A stretch of DNA of 64,000 nt from an uncultured Clostridia bacterium (GCA_947168565.1 CAMVMM010000011.1:1-64000), one strand, 5' to 3'; shown: positions 47,675 to 57,047, counted from the stretch's first letter. Program-made: numbers and translations. Notes: a model not told the origin generated them from the sequence alone.

Positions 47675-48568
47675 TCAATACGCCCGAACGCCCTTCTTCC
47701 CCTCGAAGAAAAGCGCTATCGTTCCGGGGCCGACGTAGGAGCCGGTCACGGGCTCATACCGCTGGATCAGGAATTTCGCCTTGTTGAATACGGCGCTCAG
47801 CGTGTCCCGAAGGCTCAAGGCGTCCTGCGGGCAATCGGTATAGGCTATGCACACAAGCTGCTCCTTCGCCCTGTCCACAAGCTCCGTGAATTTGGACACA
47901 AGCACGCCTATGCCGCGGCTTCTGCCCTTCGCCTTATCGCACACCACGAGATGCCCGCTCTCATCCCCCTTGAGGATGGGGCGAATGCCGAGCAGCTTGC
48001 CCAGCAGCGCCTTGGGCGCGGAAACCCTGCCGCCGCGATGCAGAAACATAAGGTCGTCGAGGATCACGACCTGATACAGCTCGTCACGATCCTCAAGCAG
48101 CTTTTGATAGGTTTCCTCTATGCTCATACCGCTTTGCCGGTATTCCGCGGCGTGGATCACCGCCTTGCCCTCGCCCAGCGAAGCGGCAAGCGTGTCGAAG
48201 GTGAGGAGCTTTCTTTCGGGATAGCTCTCCCGAAGCTGCTCCGCCGCCACCTCGGACGCATGGTAGGAGCCGCTTATGCCGGAGCTCATGCCGATAAAAA
48301 GTATATCCTCCCCGTTTTGCAGCAGGGGCTCGAACGCCTCCACGTATTTCTGCGGCGTCACCTGCGAGGTGCTCACCCTCTCCCCCTCGCAGAGCTTTTT
48401 ATAAAAGTATTCGCCCTCCTCGCCCTGAAAGCGCTCGGTATCGAGGCAGCAGCGCTCCTCACCCTCAAAATGATAGGTGAGCGGCACGACGATAATGCCG
48501 TGCTCATTGAGCAGCGGCGCGGGCAGGTTTGCCGAAGTATCGGTAACGATAGTGAATGAATGCTTCAT
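47675..48568 (-). CDS. DegV family fatty-acid-binding protein
   Basis: 297 residues. DegV signatures: FTIVTDTSANLP at the start, RVSTSQVTPQKYVEAF, ILFIGMSSGISGSYHAS and FLHRGGRVSAPKALLGKLLGIRPIL. Members bind a single fatty acid and supply it for phospholipid synthesis (FakB type); a matching FakA kinase is not in this window. The ATG at 48568 has only a weak GGAT; a TTG six codons earlier is possible. Confidence 0.9.
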   Translation of the reverse strand: MKHSFTIVTDTSANLPAPLLNEHGIIVVPLTYHFEGEERCCLDTERFQGEEGEYFYKKLCEGERVSTSQVTPQKYVEAFEPLLQNGEDILFIGMSSGISGSYHASEVAAEQLRESYPERKLLTFDTLAASLGEGKAVIHAAEYRQSGMSIEETYQKLLEDRDELYQVVILDDLMFLHRGGRVSAPKALLGKLLGIRPILKGDESGHLVVCDKAKGRSRGIGVLVSKFTELVDRAKEQLVCIAYTDCPQDALSLRDTLSAVFNKAKFLIQRYEPVTGSYVGPGTIALFFEGKKGVRAY

Positions 48569-48616
48569 AGTATCCAAATAATCCAATCTATTATATTGTA
48601 TTTGGCGCTAAGGTAT

Positions 48617-48645
48617 AAGTTACCACTATTGCGGCGATATGTCAA
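48617..48645 (-). promoter_or_regulatory. degV promoter
   Basis: Minus strand: TTGACA (48645-48640), 17-bp spacer, TAACTT (48622-48617). A TATAAT block near the start codon could be an alternative -10. Confidence 0.55.
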
Positions 48646-48731
48646 GCGTTTCGGCAATAAAATACGGAATATAGCGGGAAAATCGGCGGCATTATAGCCG
48701 TGCTGAAGCCTTCTGCAAACCTGTTCACTCA

Positions 48732-48756
48732 AAAAAGGGGGACGCGCCCCCTTTTT
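48732..48756 (-). terminator. rbr terminator
   Basis: AAAAAGGGGG, loop ACGCG, CCCCCTTTTT; symmetric. Confidence 0.9.
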
Positions 48757-48787
48757 GATGCGATAAACCCTCTGTGCTCGTCCGTGC

Positions 48788-49330
48788 TCAATAATTCTCC
48801 GCCTTTATCTCAAAATAGCTCTTGGGATGAGCGCAAACGGGGCATACCTCGGGCGCCTTGGTGCCAACTATGATATGGCCGCAGTTGCGGCATTCCCAAA
48901 CCTGAACGCCCGCGCGCTCGAAAACCTCCCTGCTCTCCACGTTGTGAAGCAGCTTGCGGTAGCGCTCCTCATGCGTTTTCTCGATGGCGGCAACACCGCG
49001 GAATTTCCTTGCAAGGTCCTTAAAGCCCTCCTCCTCCGCCTCGCGCGCCATGCGCTCATACATATCCGTCCATTCGTAGTTTTCACCGTTCGCGGCGGCG
49101 GCAAGGTTCTCCTCCACCGTGCCAAGCTCGCCCAGCTCCTTGAACCAGAGCTTTGCGTGCTCCTTCTCGTTTTCGGCGGTTTTAAGGAAAAGCTCCGCTA
49201 TCTGCTCATAGCCCGCCTTTTTCGCAACGGAGGCGAAATAGGTGTACTTGTTTCTTGCCTGGGATTCGCCCGCGAAGGCCTCCCAAAGGTTCTTTTCGGT
49301 TTTCGTGCCCTTATAGGGGTTGTTTGCCAT
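48788..49330 (-). CDS. rbr: Rubrerythrin
   Basis: 180 residues; non-haem diiron peroxidase protecting anaerobes from hydrogen peroxide. Diiron ligands include Glu22, Glu55-x-x-His58 and Glu117-x-x-His120. The C-terminal rubredoxin iron site is Cys147/150 and Cys163/166 (CRNCG, CPVC). AGGAGG precedes the ATG. Single-gene transcript. Confidence 0.98.
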   Translation of the reverse strand: MANNPYKGTKTEKNLWEAFAGESQARNKYTYFASVAKKAGYEQIAELFLKTAENEKEHAKLWFKELGELGTVEENLAAAANGENYEWTDMYERMAREAEEEGFKDLARKFRGVAAIEKTHEERYRKLLHNVESREVFERAGVQVWECRNCGHIIVGTKAPEVCPVCAHPKSYFEIKAENY

Positions 49331-49417
49331 GGTAGTTTCCTCCTAAGTAATATTATAGTTATTATTTCATGCAGCGTTAAGCGCGATACGCGGCTTTGCG
49401 CTGCTTTTTATAGGTAA

Positions 49418-49446
49418 ACTATAACATATCCACGCGGCATATTCAA
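49418..49446 (-). promoter_or_regulatory. rbr promoter
   Basis: Minus strand: TTGAAT (49446-49441), 17-bp spacer, TATAGT (49423-49418). No PerR-type palindrome is evident. Confidence 0.8.
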
Positions 49447-49513
49447 GCGCGATATAGCACGAAATTAGGATTTTTTTGCACACCTGCGGGCTTCGTGCGC
49501 CTTGAATAGCCCA

Positions 49514-49542
49514 TTGCGGCGGCAGGGCGGGGATGGTATAAT
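49514..49542 (+). promoter_or_regulatory. Promoter of the sigma/anti-sigma genes
   Basis: TTGCGG (49514-49519), 17-bp spacer ending TGG, TATAAT (49537-49542); sigma-A-like rather than ECF-type. Confidence 0.65.
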
Positions 49543-49638
49543 CGAAAAAAAAGAAAAAGCGCGGGAGTTTTGCCCGCTTTCTGCGACTAAGGAGCGGGAA
49601 ACCTGTAAAAAAGCCGGACAAAAACGGAGGTGATCGGC

Positions 49639-50181
49639 ATGGACAGAGGTGCGGCAAGCTATGCGCGCTATCTTCTGGGCGATGACAGCGCGGTGGAGGA
49701 GCTGGTGGAGGAGTATAAATACGGGCTGACGCTCTACCTCAATTCCGTCGTGGGCAATATATTCACCGCCGAGGAGCTGATGGAGGAAACCTTCTTTCGG
49801 CTCATCGCAAAGCGCCCGCGCTTTTCGGGCAAAAGCAGCTTTAAAACCTTTCTTTACGCGATCGGCAGAAATGCCGCCGTGGACTATATCAGAAAGCACA
49901 GCGGGGCAACCGTCGTACCCCTTGAGGCGCATGAAAAAGAGCTTGTCGAGCGCGAGAGCATTGAAGATGCGGTGATAAAGGACGAGAGCCGAGCCGCGCT
50001 GCGCCGTGCGCTGGACAGCCTGCCCGATGAGCAGAGGCAGGCGGTGCATCTGACCTATTTTGAGGATATGACGGCCAAGGAGGCGGCGAAGATAATGAAA
50101 AAGAGCCGTCATGCCGTGGAAAACCTTGTGTACCGCGCTAAAAAAGCGCTTAAAGCCGAGCTTGAAAAGGAGGGCTATTGA
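49639..50181 (+). CDS. ECF-type RNA polymerase sigma factor
   Basis: 180 residues. Region 2 reads EELMEETFFRLIAKRP-F-GKSSFKTFLYAIGRNAAVDYIRK, and region 4 reads LPDEQRQAVHLTYFEDMTAKEAAKIMKKSRHAVENLVYRAKKAL. No region 1.1 or 3, as in ECF sigma factors. GGAGGTGAT precedes the ATG at 49639. The next gene starts 1 nt after the stop and encodes a membrane protein with the topology of an anti-sigma factor. Confidence 0.88.
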   Translation: MDRGAASYARYLLGDDSAVEELVEEYKYGLTLYLNSVVGNIFTAEELMEETFFRLIAKRPRFSGKSSFKTFLYAIGRNAAVDYIRKHSGATVVPLEAHEKELVERESIEDAVIKDESRAALRRALDSLPDEQRQAVHLTYFEDMTAKEAAKIMKKSRHAVENLVYRAKKALKAELEKEGY

Positions 50182-50182
50182 G

Positions 50183-51127
50183 ATGAAAACGAGCAAACAG
50201 ATAGCAAAAAGCCTTATCGCCCGCAGGGATGAATACGACGCCATGATGGCGGCTAAGCGGGCGAAAACATACCGCGCCTTGGCGCTTGGCGGCGGCGCGG
50301 CGGCAGCGTGCCTGATCGGCTTCGCCGTTATAAGCAGCGCGCTGAAAACGATGGACAGTGAGCAGCTCGTGGTGAACTTTACACCCATTCCCATGACAAA
50401 TGCGCCGGAAACCGTCCCGCCTTCGGATGCGCCGGAAACGCCCGTGCCGACGGCTGCGATAACCGGAAGCATAGCGGGAGCCGATACTGTTGTTCACATG
50501 AATGGAATAGTCTTTAACGAAATGGGTCTTCGAGCCGATAGTGATGCAACGCGTATTGTGGATAACCCGGAACTGTACGAATCCGTTATTTGGGATGAAG
50601 AAGCAGTCCGTAATTATTATGGCCGTGATTTAACACCTGCCTATATACCTGATTATCTGACCCCCGATGTCGGACCTTTTACCCCAGCCGGCAACGGAAC
50701 GCTTCAAGCTATCATTTCTAAAGAATCGGGTGAAGTAGTGGAAGACTCTGCATTTCTCGGATTCTTTGAGGTGTATGGTTATTTTGAGAATGGAGAGCCG
50801 GACATTCTTGGCAATGATATTCCGGCGGAACACGGAATACTTATCTCTGCTTCCAAAATAGGGCTGCTTACCGATTGCATTTATATTTTACCGGAAAACG
50901 AGATCAAAACAAGTATCATCGGGGAAACCGAGGTAACCTTCGGCTATCGAGAAATGTCTTATGGTCCGCATGATGCTCCCAGGGGGTACTATGAGTATAT
51001 AGAAGCGCACTTTTATCTTGACGGAGCAGAATACCTGTTCCAGGCATGGCAAATGGATCGGAATGAATTCGTGAAAATCGTTGCGTCATTCATCTTGGGA
51101 ACGGATGAAATTGCAGTGACCGAATAG
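50183..51127 (+). CDS. Putative membrane anti-sigma factor
   Basis: 314 residues. A basic cytoplasmic N-terminus (about 1-32) is followed by one membrane helix (about 33-53), a Pro/Thr linker (PETVPPSDAPETPVPT) and a 220-residue outer beta-rich domain (GFFEVYGYFENGEPDILG, TEVTFGYREMSYG). I infer regulation of the adjacent sigma factor from position and topology; no zinc-binding anti-sigma motif is visible. Base composition of the second half is more AT-rich than the first, hinting at a mosaic. AAGGAGG lies in the sigma 3' end. Confidence 0.72.
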   Translation: MKTSKQIAKSLIARRDEYDAMMAAKRAKTYRALALGGGAAAACLIGFAVISSALKTMDSEQLVVNFTPIPMTNAPETVPPSDAPETPVPTAAITGSIAGADTVVHMNGIVFNEMGLRADSDATRIVDNPELYESVIWDEEAVRNYYGRDLTPAYIPDYLTPDVGPFTPAGNGTLQAIISKESGEVVEDSAFLGFFEVYGYFENGEPDILGNDIPAEHGILISASKIGLLTDCIYILPENEIKTSIIGETEVTFGYREMSYGPHDAPRGYYEYIEAHFYLDGAEYLFQAWQMDRNEFVKIVASFILGTDEIAVTE

Positions 51128-51193
51128 GATCGAACGGGGCTGCTGCACCAAGCTTCCGCAGCCGTGGATCGATCGCCGAAAGGGAGCTTTATT

Positions 51194-51559
51194 ATGGTAA
51201 AGAATTTTATAAAAACCTATATCTGGCTGCTTATCATACCGCTCGCCTATCTGCCGTATCGAATACTGAACGAGCAGGTGCTTGTGAAGAAATACGGCTG
51301 CGGCTGCCCTCAGGTGACGATGGGCGAAAACGGAGAGCTTATCCAAATACAAAACAGCTTCAACGCAAACACCATCACGGCAAATGTCGGCGGCATACTT
51401 GCACTCATCTCGCTTGCGCTGATAATGATATTCTACATAATTTGCTTCAAGCCAAAGGACTTGAAGGGCTGGGCGCTGTTTGCCCTGAGCACGGCCGTCT
51501 GCGCCTTGATACTGTTTGCGCTTGCTTCCTTCTTTTACTATTCGCAGCAATGGCAATGA
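51194..51559 (+). CDS. Small two- to three-span membrane protein
   Basis: 121 residues. Hydrophobic segments at about 6-24, 65-85 and 93-114 enclose an outer loop with VKKYGCGCPQVTMGENGEL. No family recognised. AAAGGGAG precedes the ATG at 51194; it may be the third gene of the sigma operon (66-nt gap). Confidence 0.65.
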   Translation: MVKNFIKTYIWLLIIPLAYLPYRILNEQVLVKKYGCGCPQVTMGENGELIQIQNSFNANTITANVGGILALISLALIMIFYIICFKPKDLKGWALFALSTAVCALILFALASFFYYSQQWQ

Positions 51560-51579
51560 TGCTTGGCGAAACATAAACG

Positions 51580-51614
51580 AACGCCGCGGTTTTTTCCGCG
51601 GCGTTCTGCATTTT
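51580..51614. terminator. Hairpin between the small membrane gene and pnp
   Basis: AACGCCGCGG, T6 loop, CCGCGGCGTT, then CTGCATTTT. Serves the rightward gene; perhaps also pnp. Confidence 0.75.
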
Positions 51615-51636
51615 ATAAGTCCTTACCGGTTGCTTT

Positions 51637-53727
51637 TCAGTTTTCGTCGGGGATAAGGCCCTTTCTTGTGAGGTCGATCTTGCCGTCGGGCTTGATGTCG
51701 ATAACGCGCACGAGGATCTCGTCGCCGATAGCCACAACGTCCTCAACCTTCTCAACGCGCTTGTTGGCAAGCTTTGAGATATGCACAAGGCCCTTCTTGC
51801 CGGGCTTGAGCTCGACCTGCGCGCCGATGGGGAGGATGTTTACCACCTTGCCGAGGATAACGTCGCCCACCTCGATATCGCGCACGATATTGTCGATGAT
51901 CTTCCTTGCCTTCTCCGCCGCAGCCGCGTCGGTGCTGGCTATGAACACCCTGCCGTCGTCCTCAATGTCGATCTTAACGCCGGTTTCGGCAATTATGCCG
52001 TTAATTGTCTTGCCGCCGCTGCCGATGACCTCGCGGATCTTATCGGGATGGATGGTGAACTGCATGATGCGCGGCGCAAAGGGCGAAAGCTCCGCTCTGG
52101 GCTCGCTGATGGTTTCCATCATCTTATCCAGAATGAACAGTCTGCCCTGGCGTGCCTGCTCAAGGGCGCGGGTGAGTATCTGCTCGTCTATGCCCTTTAT
52201 TTTTATATCCATCTGAATGGCGGTGATGCCGTCCGTGGTGCCGGCAACCTTGAAGTCCATATCGCCCATAAAGTCCTCAAGGCCCTGAATATCGGTGAGG
52301 ATGGCGATATTGCCGGTGGATTCGTCTTTAATAAGACCCATCGCGCAGCCCGCCACGGGCGCCTTGATCGGCACGCCCGCGTCCATAAGGGCAAGCGTGC
52401 TGCCGCAGATGGAGGCCTGGGAGGTGGAGCCGTTTGAGGAAACTACCTCCGAAACAAGGCGGATTGCATAGGGGAATTCGTTTTCATCCGGAATAACGGG
52501 CAGAAGCGCGCGCTCCGCAAGTGCGCCGTGGCCGATCTCGCGCCTGCCGGGGCTGCCGAGGCGCTTCACCTCGCCGGTGGAATAGGGGGGCATATTGTAG
52601 TGGTGGATATAGCGCTTGAAAACCTCGTCGCCAATGCCGTCGATGGTCTGCCCGTCGCCAAGGGTGCCGAGCGCGGCAATGGTCATAACCTGGGTCTGGC
52701 CGCGGGTAAAGACGGCGGAGCCGTGCGTGCGGGGCAGGATGCCGACCTCGCTCCAGATATGGCGAATGTCGGTATGCTTGCGCCCGTCGGGGCGAATGCC
52801 GCGGTTTATTATCTTGTCGCGCAGGATCTCCTTCATTAAATTATAAAGGATCGCGTCGATATCGGCGGCGGAATCGGGATATTCCTCGGCAAAATGCGCC
52901 GTGGTCTCGGCAAGCACCTGCGCGGTGCGCTCCTCGCGCTCCTTGCGGTCGAAGGTGTCGAGCTGCCATTCAACCCTTTCGCGGGCGAAGGCTATAACCT
53001 TTTCCTTCAGCTCCTCATCGGGGGTGTGGATCTGCGGCACGAGCTTTTCCTTGCCGATCTCGGCCTGTATCTCGCTTATCCACGCAACTATCTTTTTGAT
53101 GTATTCATGGCCGAGCAGGATCGCGTCCAGCATTTCCTTTTCGGTCACCTCGTCCGCTCCGGCCTCAACCATCATCACGGCGTCCTTCGTGCCGGCAACG
53201 GTAAGCTGCAGGCGGCTCTTGGCGCGCTGCTCCGCGTCCGGATTGATAACGTATTCGCCGTCCACCATGCCCACCGATACCGCGCCGATGGGGCCTGCGA
53301 AGGGGGCTTCGCTGATGGAAAGCGCGATGGATGCGCCGTTCATGGCCAGAATATCGGGCGGAACGTCGGTTTCAACGCTCATCGCGGTGGCAACCACCTG
53401 CACGTCGTTGTAAAAGCCCTTGGGGAAGAGGGGGCGGATGGGGCGGTCGATAAGGCGGCTGGTGAGGATCGCCTTTTCGGAGGGACGGCCCTCGCGCTTG
53501 ATGAAGCCGCCGGGGATCTTGCCCGCCGCGTACATTTTTTCTTCGTAGTCGCAGCTCAGGGGCAGGAAATCCGCGCCGTCGCGCGCCTGCTTTGCAACCG
53601 TGGCGCACACAAGAAGCGCGGTGTAGCCGCAGCGGATCAGTATAGAGCCGCCCGCCTGCTCGGCGTACTTGCCCGTTTCAACGGTGATGGTGCGCCCCGC
53701 AAGCTCAAAAGTGAATGTTTTCTGCAT
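51637..53727 (-). CDS. pnp: Polyribonucleotide nucleotidyltransferase (PNPase)
   Basis: 696 residues, 3'-5' phosphorolytic exoribonuclease, trimeric. Two RNase PH domains ([32 protein letters not shown] and [18 protein letters not shown]... with [10 protein letters not shown]), then KH ([19 protein letters not shown]) and S1 ([20 protein letters not shown]) RNA-binding domains. It lies 263 nt downstream of rpsO on the same strand, the classical rpsO-pnp order. A large inverted repeat lies in the gap. Confidence 0.98.
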   Translation of the reverse strand: MQKTFTFELAGRTITVETGKYAEQAGGSILIRCGYTALLVCATVAKQARDGADFLPLSCDYEEKMYAAGKIPGGFIKREGRPSEKAILTSRLIDRPIRPLFPKGFYNDVQVVATAMSVETDVPPDILAMNGASIALSISEAPFAGPIGAVSVGMVDGEYVINPDAEQRAKSRLQLTVAGTKDAVMMVEAGADEVTEKEMLDAILLGHEYIKKIVAWISEIQAEIGKEKLVPQIHTPDEELKEKVIAFARERVEWQLDTFDRKEREERTAQVLAETTAHFAEEYPDSAADIDAILYNLMKEILRDKIINRGIRPDGRKHTDIRHIWSEVGILPRTHGSAVFTRGQTQVMTIAALGTLGDGQTIDGIGDEVFKRYIHHYNMPPYSTGEVKRLGSPGRREIGHGALAERALLPVIPDENEFPYAIRLVSEVVSSNGSTSQASICGSTLALMDAGVPIKAPVAGCAMGLIKDESTGNIAILTDIQGLEDFMGDMDFKVAGTTDGITAIQMDIKIKGIDEQILTRALEQARQGRLFILDKMMETISEPRAELSPFAPRIMQFTIHPDKIREVIGSGGKTINGIIAETGVKIDIEDDGRVFIASTDAAAAEKARKIIDNIVRDIEVGDVILGKVVNILPIGAQVELKPGKKGLVHISKLANKRVEKVEDVVAIGDEILVRVIDIKPDGKIDLTRKGLIPDEN

Positions 53728-53819
53728 TATATTTTATCCTTTCAGTTTCTTCCAATACTTAATATGAATTTGTGTTTGCCCGCCCCGTTCGGAGGGGGCT
53801 TGAATCGATCCATCCTTTT

Positions 53820-53891
53820 ACAGGAAACAGATTCAGCCGTTCTGCCGCCGTGCAATAAGCGGCTCAGGTGAACGGGAAAATCCGTTTCCTG
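53820..53891 (-). promoter_or_regulatory. Long stem in the rpsO-pnp interval
   Basis: ACAGGAAAC-GATT (53820-53833) pairs with AATC-GTTTCCTG (53877-53891), with a further CCG/CGG inner stem. In other bacteria a pnp leader stem is an RNase III site used for autoregulation; that role here is inference. Confidence 0.5.
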
Positions 53892-53940
53892 AAAGGAAAA
53901 AACAGGGGGGAAGGCGCATCGAACAGGACGGAATTTCGCC

Positions 53941-53982
53941 TTGAAAAGAAAGGCGGGCACTCCAATCCCGCCTTTTCGATTT
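53941..53982 (-). terminator. Hairpin after rpsO
   Basis: Minus strand: AAAAGGCGGG pairs with CCCGCCTTTC and T residues follow. Confidence 0.7.
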
Positions 53983-53990
53983 CAAAAAGC

Positions 53991-54254
53991 TTATTTCCTG
54001 ATGCCGAGGGAAGCGATGATCGCCCTGTAACGCTCGATGTCGACCTCCTTGAGGTAGTTCAAAAGACCACGGCGCTTACCGACCATCTTCAAAAGACCGC
54101 GGCGGGAGTGATTGTCCTTCTGGTGGGTCTTGAGGTGCTCGGTAAGGTGGCTGATGCGCGCGCTGAGAAGCGCGATCTGAACCTCGGGGGAACCGGTGTC
54201 GCCCTCGTGGAGAGCGTACTTTTCGATGATCTCATTCTTGAATTCTTTTTCCAT
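53991..54254 (-). CDS. rpsO: 30S ribosomal protein S15
   Basis: 87 residues; binds the central 16S domain early in assembly. Typical core [48 protein letters not shown] start at the ATG at 54254 behind AAAGGAGG; longer upstream frame is leader. Confidence 0.98.
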   Translation of the reverse strand: MEKEFKNEIIEKYALHEGDTGSPEVQIALLSARISHLTEHLKTHQKDNHSRRGLLKMVGKRRGLLNYLKEVDIERYRAIIASLGIRK

Positions 54255-54389
54255 TATAAAAGAACCTCCTTTTTTATAGATTCCCGAATCTCTGCGTAAG
54301 CGCCGGAGTGCTCGCAAAACGAAGGGATCGGAGCGCCCTTTTCGGGCATGCGTCCACGCGAAAAAAATCTTCGCATAGTACAACGACTA

Positions 54390-54418
54390 ATTTTAGCATA
54401 TCTCCTCGCCGTTGTAAA
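54390..54418 (-). promoter_or_regulatory. rpsO promoter
   Basis: Minus strand: TTTACA (54418-54413), 17-bp spacer, TAAAAT (54395-54390). Confidence 0.8.
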
Positions 54419-54554
54419 GTATTTTTCAATGTATCGGGCGGGTTTTATGCGGTATATTCAATATATTAGTTTTGAGTAGGCGTGCCGGACAGATAAATGC
54501 GCCGGTGCGGGAGGCGCGGGCCTTGCCCGGCCCGGCTCCGCTTTTCCCGATCCT

Positions 54555-54700
54555 CTCTTATCTTATCTTATCTTATCATATCTTATCTTTCCTTTTCTTT
54601 TCTTTTCTTTTCTTTTCTTTTCCCTTTTCTTCTTTCTTCTCTCTTCTTTCTCCCTTCTCCTTTCTCTTTTCCCTCTCCCGCAGCTTCCCCCTTTTCCTTT
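54555..54700. repeat. Pentanucleotide pyrimidine microsatellites
   Basis: (TCTTA)n-type units at about 54555-54590, then (TTTTC)n at about 54593-54630, then a mixed T/C tract to about 54700. On the other strand this is a 140-bp near-pure purine run. It ends at the barnase promoter. Confidence 0.92.
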
Positions 54701-54720
54701 TGCCAAAACTATGGTAAAAT
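54692..54720 (+). promoter_or_regulatory. Barnase promoter abutting the microsatellite
   Basis: TAAAAT (54715-54720) preceded by TGG. The -35 position (54692-54697, TTTTCC) falls inside the pyrimidine tract, so repeat-length change could alter promoter strength. Confidence 0.5.
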
Positions 54721-54806
54721 ATCCCCCGTAAAAAAACGGTTCCCGCGTTCGCGCCGCTCCAAGGGGTGGGGAAGTGCGGGGGCCGGATGTTCCACGGAGG
54801 AAAACA

Positions 54807-55502
54807 ATGCGCTTCAAAAAAATACTGGCGTTCGCGCTTGCGCTGACTGCGCTGCTCGGCTTTATCGGCTGTGGAGGCTTAAATCAGCAGACGGCGCTCA
54901 ATACTGCCGCGCCCACGGCGGAGGTCACGGCGTTTCTGCCCACCGCCGCGCCGGATGATGGAAAAACGGCGAATCCCACGGCAGAGCAGCCAACGCCCGC
55001 GCCCACGGCAACGCCCAAGCCCACGAATACGCCCGCGCCCACGGCAACGCCCGCGCCGACGGATACGCCCGCGCCCACGGCAACGCCCAAGCCGACGAAT
55101 ACGCCCAAGCCGACGAATACGCCCAAGCCCGCCGCCACCGAGCCGCCCGTTTCGGAGGACGGCATCTATGACGGCAAGGACGATGTGGCGCTCTATATCC
55201 ACCTGTACGGGCATCTGCCCTCCAATTATATAACCAAGAAGGAGGCGCAGGCGCTGGGCTGGAGCGGCGGAAGCCTGGAGCCCTACGCGCCGGGAAAGTG
55301 CATCGGCGGCGATTATTTCGGCAATTATGAGGGCGCGCTCCCCAAAAAGAAGGGGCGCAAATATACCGAATGCGATATAGGCACGCTCGGAAAGAACGGG
55401 CGCGGCGCAAAGCGCATCGTTTTTTCAAACGACGGATTGATCTATTATACTTCGGATCACTATGAGCATTTCACCCTGCTCTACGGGGAGGTAAACGGAT
55501 GA
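54807..55502 (+). CDS. Barnase-type ribonuclease on a lipoprotein anchor
   Basis: 231 residues. Lipobox GFIGC places the lipidated Cys at 22. A tandem Pro/Thr linker (PTATPKPTNTPAP units) spans about 50-112. Residues about 120-231 align with barnase throughout: LPSNYITKKEAQALGWSGG, APGKCIGGDYFGNYEGALPKKKGR. All catalytic positions are retained: Lys144, Glu188, Arg199, Arg203 and His218 (barnase Lys27, Glu73, Arg83, Arg87, His102). CGGAGG precedes the ATG. The stop overlaps the barstar start (ATGA). Unlike freely secreted barnase, this form should stay on the cell surface. Confidence 0.92.
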   Translation: MRFKKILAFALALTALLGFIGCGGLNQQTALNTAAPTAEVTAFLPTAAPDDGKTANPTAEQPTPAPTATPKPTNTPAPTATPAPTDTPAPTATPKPTNTPKPTNTPKPAATEPPVSEDGIYDGKDDVALYIHLYGHLPSNYITKKEAQALGWSGGSLEPYAPGKCIGGDYFGNYEGALPKKKGRKYTECDIGTLGKNGRGAKRIVFSNDGLIYYTSDHYEHFTLLYGEVNG

Positions 55503-55783
55503 GGATAGTTTTTTTGGACGGAAACAGGATAGCTTCCGCGCAGGATATGCACGAAGAATTCGCCCGTGCGCTTGAATTTCCCGAGTGGTACGGCAATAAT
55601 CTGGACGCGCTTCACGATATGCTGAGCGAAAGCACGGAGGAGATAGGCGTTATCCTTGTGAACACCGATAAGCTCGCGGAAACGCTCGGCAGGCGTTGGA
55701 CGGCGCTTCTTCGCCTGCTTGTGGATATGAAGCGCGAGCGCAGGGGCTTCCATGTTATGATGGAGCCTTTTGCGGGGGAGTGA
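55499..55783 (+). CDS. Barstar-family ribonuclease inhibitor
   Basis: 94 residues, cytoplasmic immunity protein. WYGNNLDALHDMLSE carries the acidic residues (Asp36, Asp40) equivalent to barstar Asp35 and Asp39 that plug the barnase active site. Start MRIVFLDGNRIASAQDMHEEF matches the family. The ATG overlaps the barnase stop by 4 bp, so inhibitor and enzyme are translationally coupled. Confidence 0.93.
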   Translation: MRIVFLDGNRIASAQDMHEEFARALEFPEWYGNNLDALHDMLSESTEEIGVILVNTDKLAETLGRRWTALLRLLVDMKRERRGFHVMMEPFAGE

Positions 55784-55820
55784 GCTGCCGGAATCAAAAT
55801 AACGTTGAATAGGAGAAAAC

Positions 55821-57029
55821 ATGGGCAGAATTGCTGTTTTCACAATGGGCACGCGCGGCGATGTTCAGCCGTATATCTATCTTGCAAGGGCTTTGAACCG
55901 CGCAGGGCACAGCACCGTCATAGGCTCGCACCCTTGCTGGCGCAAGCTTGTTGAGGAAGCGGGCGTTTCCTTTGCTCCGATAGGTCCTGATATTGACATT
56001 GAAAAGGAAGCCGCGATAATACGCGGCAAGAATCCGAATGTTGTTTTGAGTATGCTCAAGACCATGAACTTTGTTTTCGGAATTATTCAGAACTCGACTT
56101 CGGATATATATGCTGCGTGCAAAGGAAACGATCTTATAATTGTTTCCCACAGCCAGATGGGCGCCGCCGAAGCGGAAGCGCTGAAAATTCCCGTTGTGAA
56201 CGTAACGCTTCAGACGGAGATGATACCCCAAGCGCTTAAACCGAAAACCTTTAAGGATAAGCTGATAGGCAAATTGATAAGCAGCAGGATATGTAAGCCT
56301 TACAATAGGATAAGGAAAGAATACGGGCTGCCATTGCTGAAGGATTCGAGCGAGCTTATCGGCGGAAGCGTTAATCTGATACCGATAAGCCGATATGTAA
56401 AGCAGCGGGATCCCTATTGGGAGGATAAGAATATTCTGACGGGCTATTGGTATGAGGAGGAGCCGGAATTTGTTCCGGATGCCGCGCTCGATGCTTTTTT
56501 GAAGAATGGCAGCGCGCCTATGATCCTTGCGCTCGGCGCGATGTCCTTTGAAAGCGAGAGCGAGCGGGAAAAGCTTGATATGTTTGTGACCGCTTTCCGT
56601 GAAACGGGCAAGCGCGCGATAATACAGGGCTTTCAGAAGTCGTTGATAAACTATGAGCTTCCCGAAACGATGCTTGCCTGCGGCTCGGTGCCGCACAGTT
56701 GGCTTTTTCGCAGAGGCTATGCGGTGATACACCATTGCGGCTTCGGTACATCGGCCGCTGCGATGCTATGCGGGATCCCTTCAATACCGGTGCCCCATGT
56801 TCTCGATCAGATAGGCTTTGCGGGGCAGATGGCGGAGCTCGGCGTTTCAACTGAAATGATACGCGCAAAGGAGCTCAAAAAGGAGCGTATCGTTCGCGCG
56901 ATCAATGAGCTTTCGGATAATTATGATACGATATCAAAGAATGTGGAAGGCCTGTCCGTTAAGCTGCGCGAAGAACACGGGCTTGATAATGCCGTGGCGG
57001 AGATAACGAAGGTGCTGGAGCATAGCTGA
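55821..57029 (+). CDS. GT1-family glycosyltransferase
   Basis: 402 residues, GT-B fold. N-terminal MGTRGDVQPYIYLARAL-AGH is the UGT/sterol-glucosyltransferase signature; the C-terminal donor site reads HHCGFGTSAAAMLCGIPSIPVPHVLDQIGFAGQMAELG. Family members glycosylate lipids, sterols or macrolides with a UDP-sugar. Substrate unknown. TAGGAG precedes the ATG; the gap from barstar is only 37 nt, so it may be co-transcribed. Confidence 0.88.
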   Translation: MGRIAVFTMGTRGDVQPYIYLARALNRAGHSTVIGSHPCWRKLVEEAGVSFAPIGPDIDIEKEAAIIRGKNPNVVLSMLKTMNFVFGIIQNSTSDIYAACKGNDLIIVSHSQMGAAEAEALKIPVVNVTLQTEMIPQALKPKTFKDKLIGKLISSRICKPYNRIRKEYGLPLLKDSSELIGGSVNLIPISRYVKQRDPYWEDKNILTGYWYEEEPEFVPDAALDAFLKNGSAPMILALGAMSFESESEREKLDMFVTAFRETGKRAIIQGFQKSLINYELPETMLACGSVPHSWLFRRGYAVIHHCGFGTSAAAMLCGIPSIPVPHVLDQIGFAGQMAELGVSTEMIRAKELKKERIVRAINELSDNYDTISKNVEGLSVKLREEHGLDNAVAEITKVLEHS

Positions 57030-57047
57030 ACAAGGCTTGATGGATCA

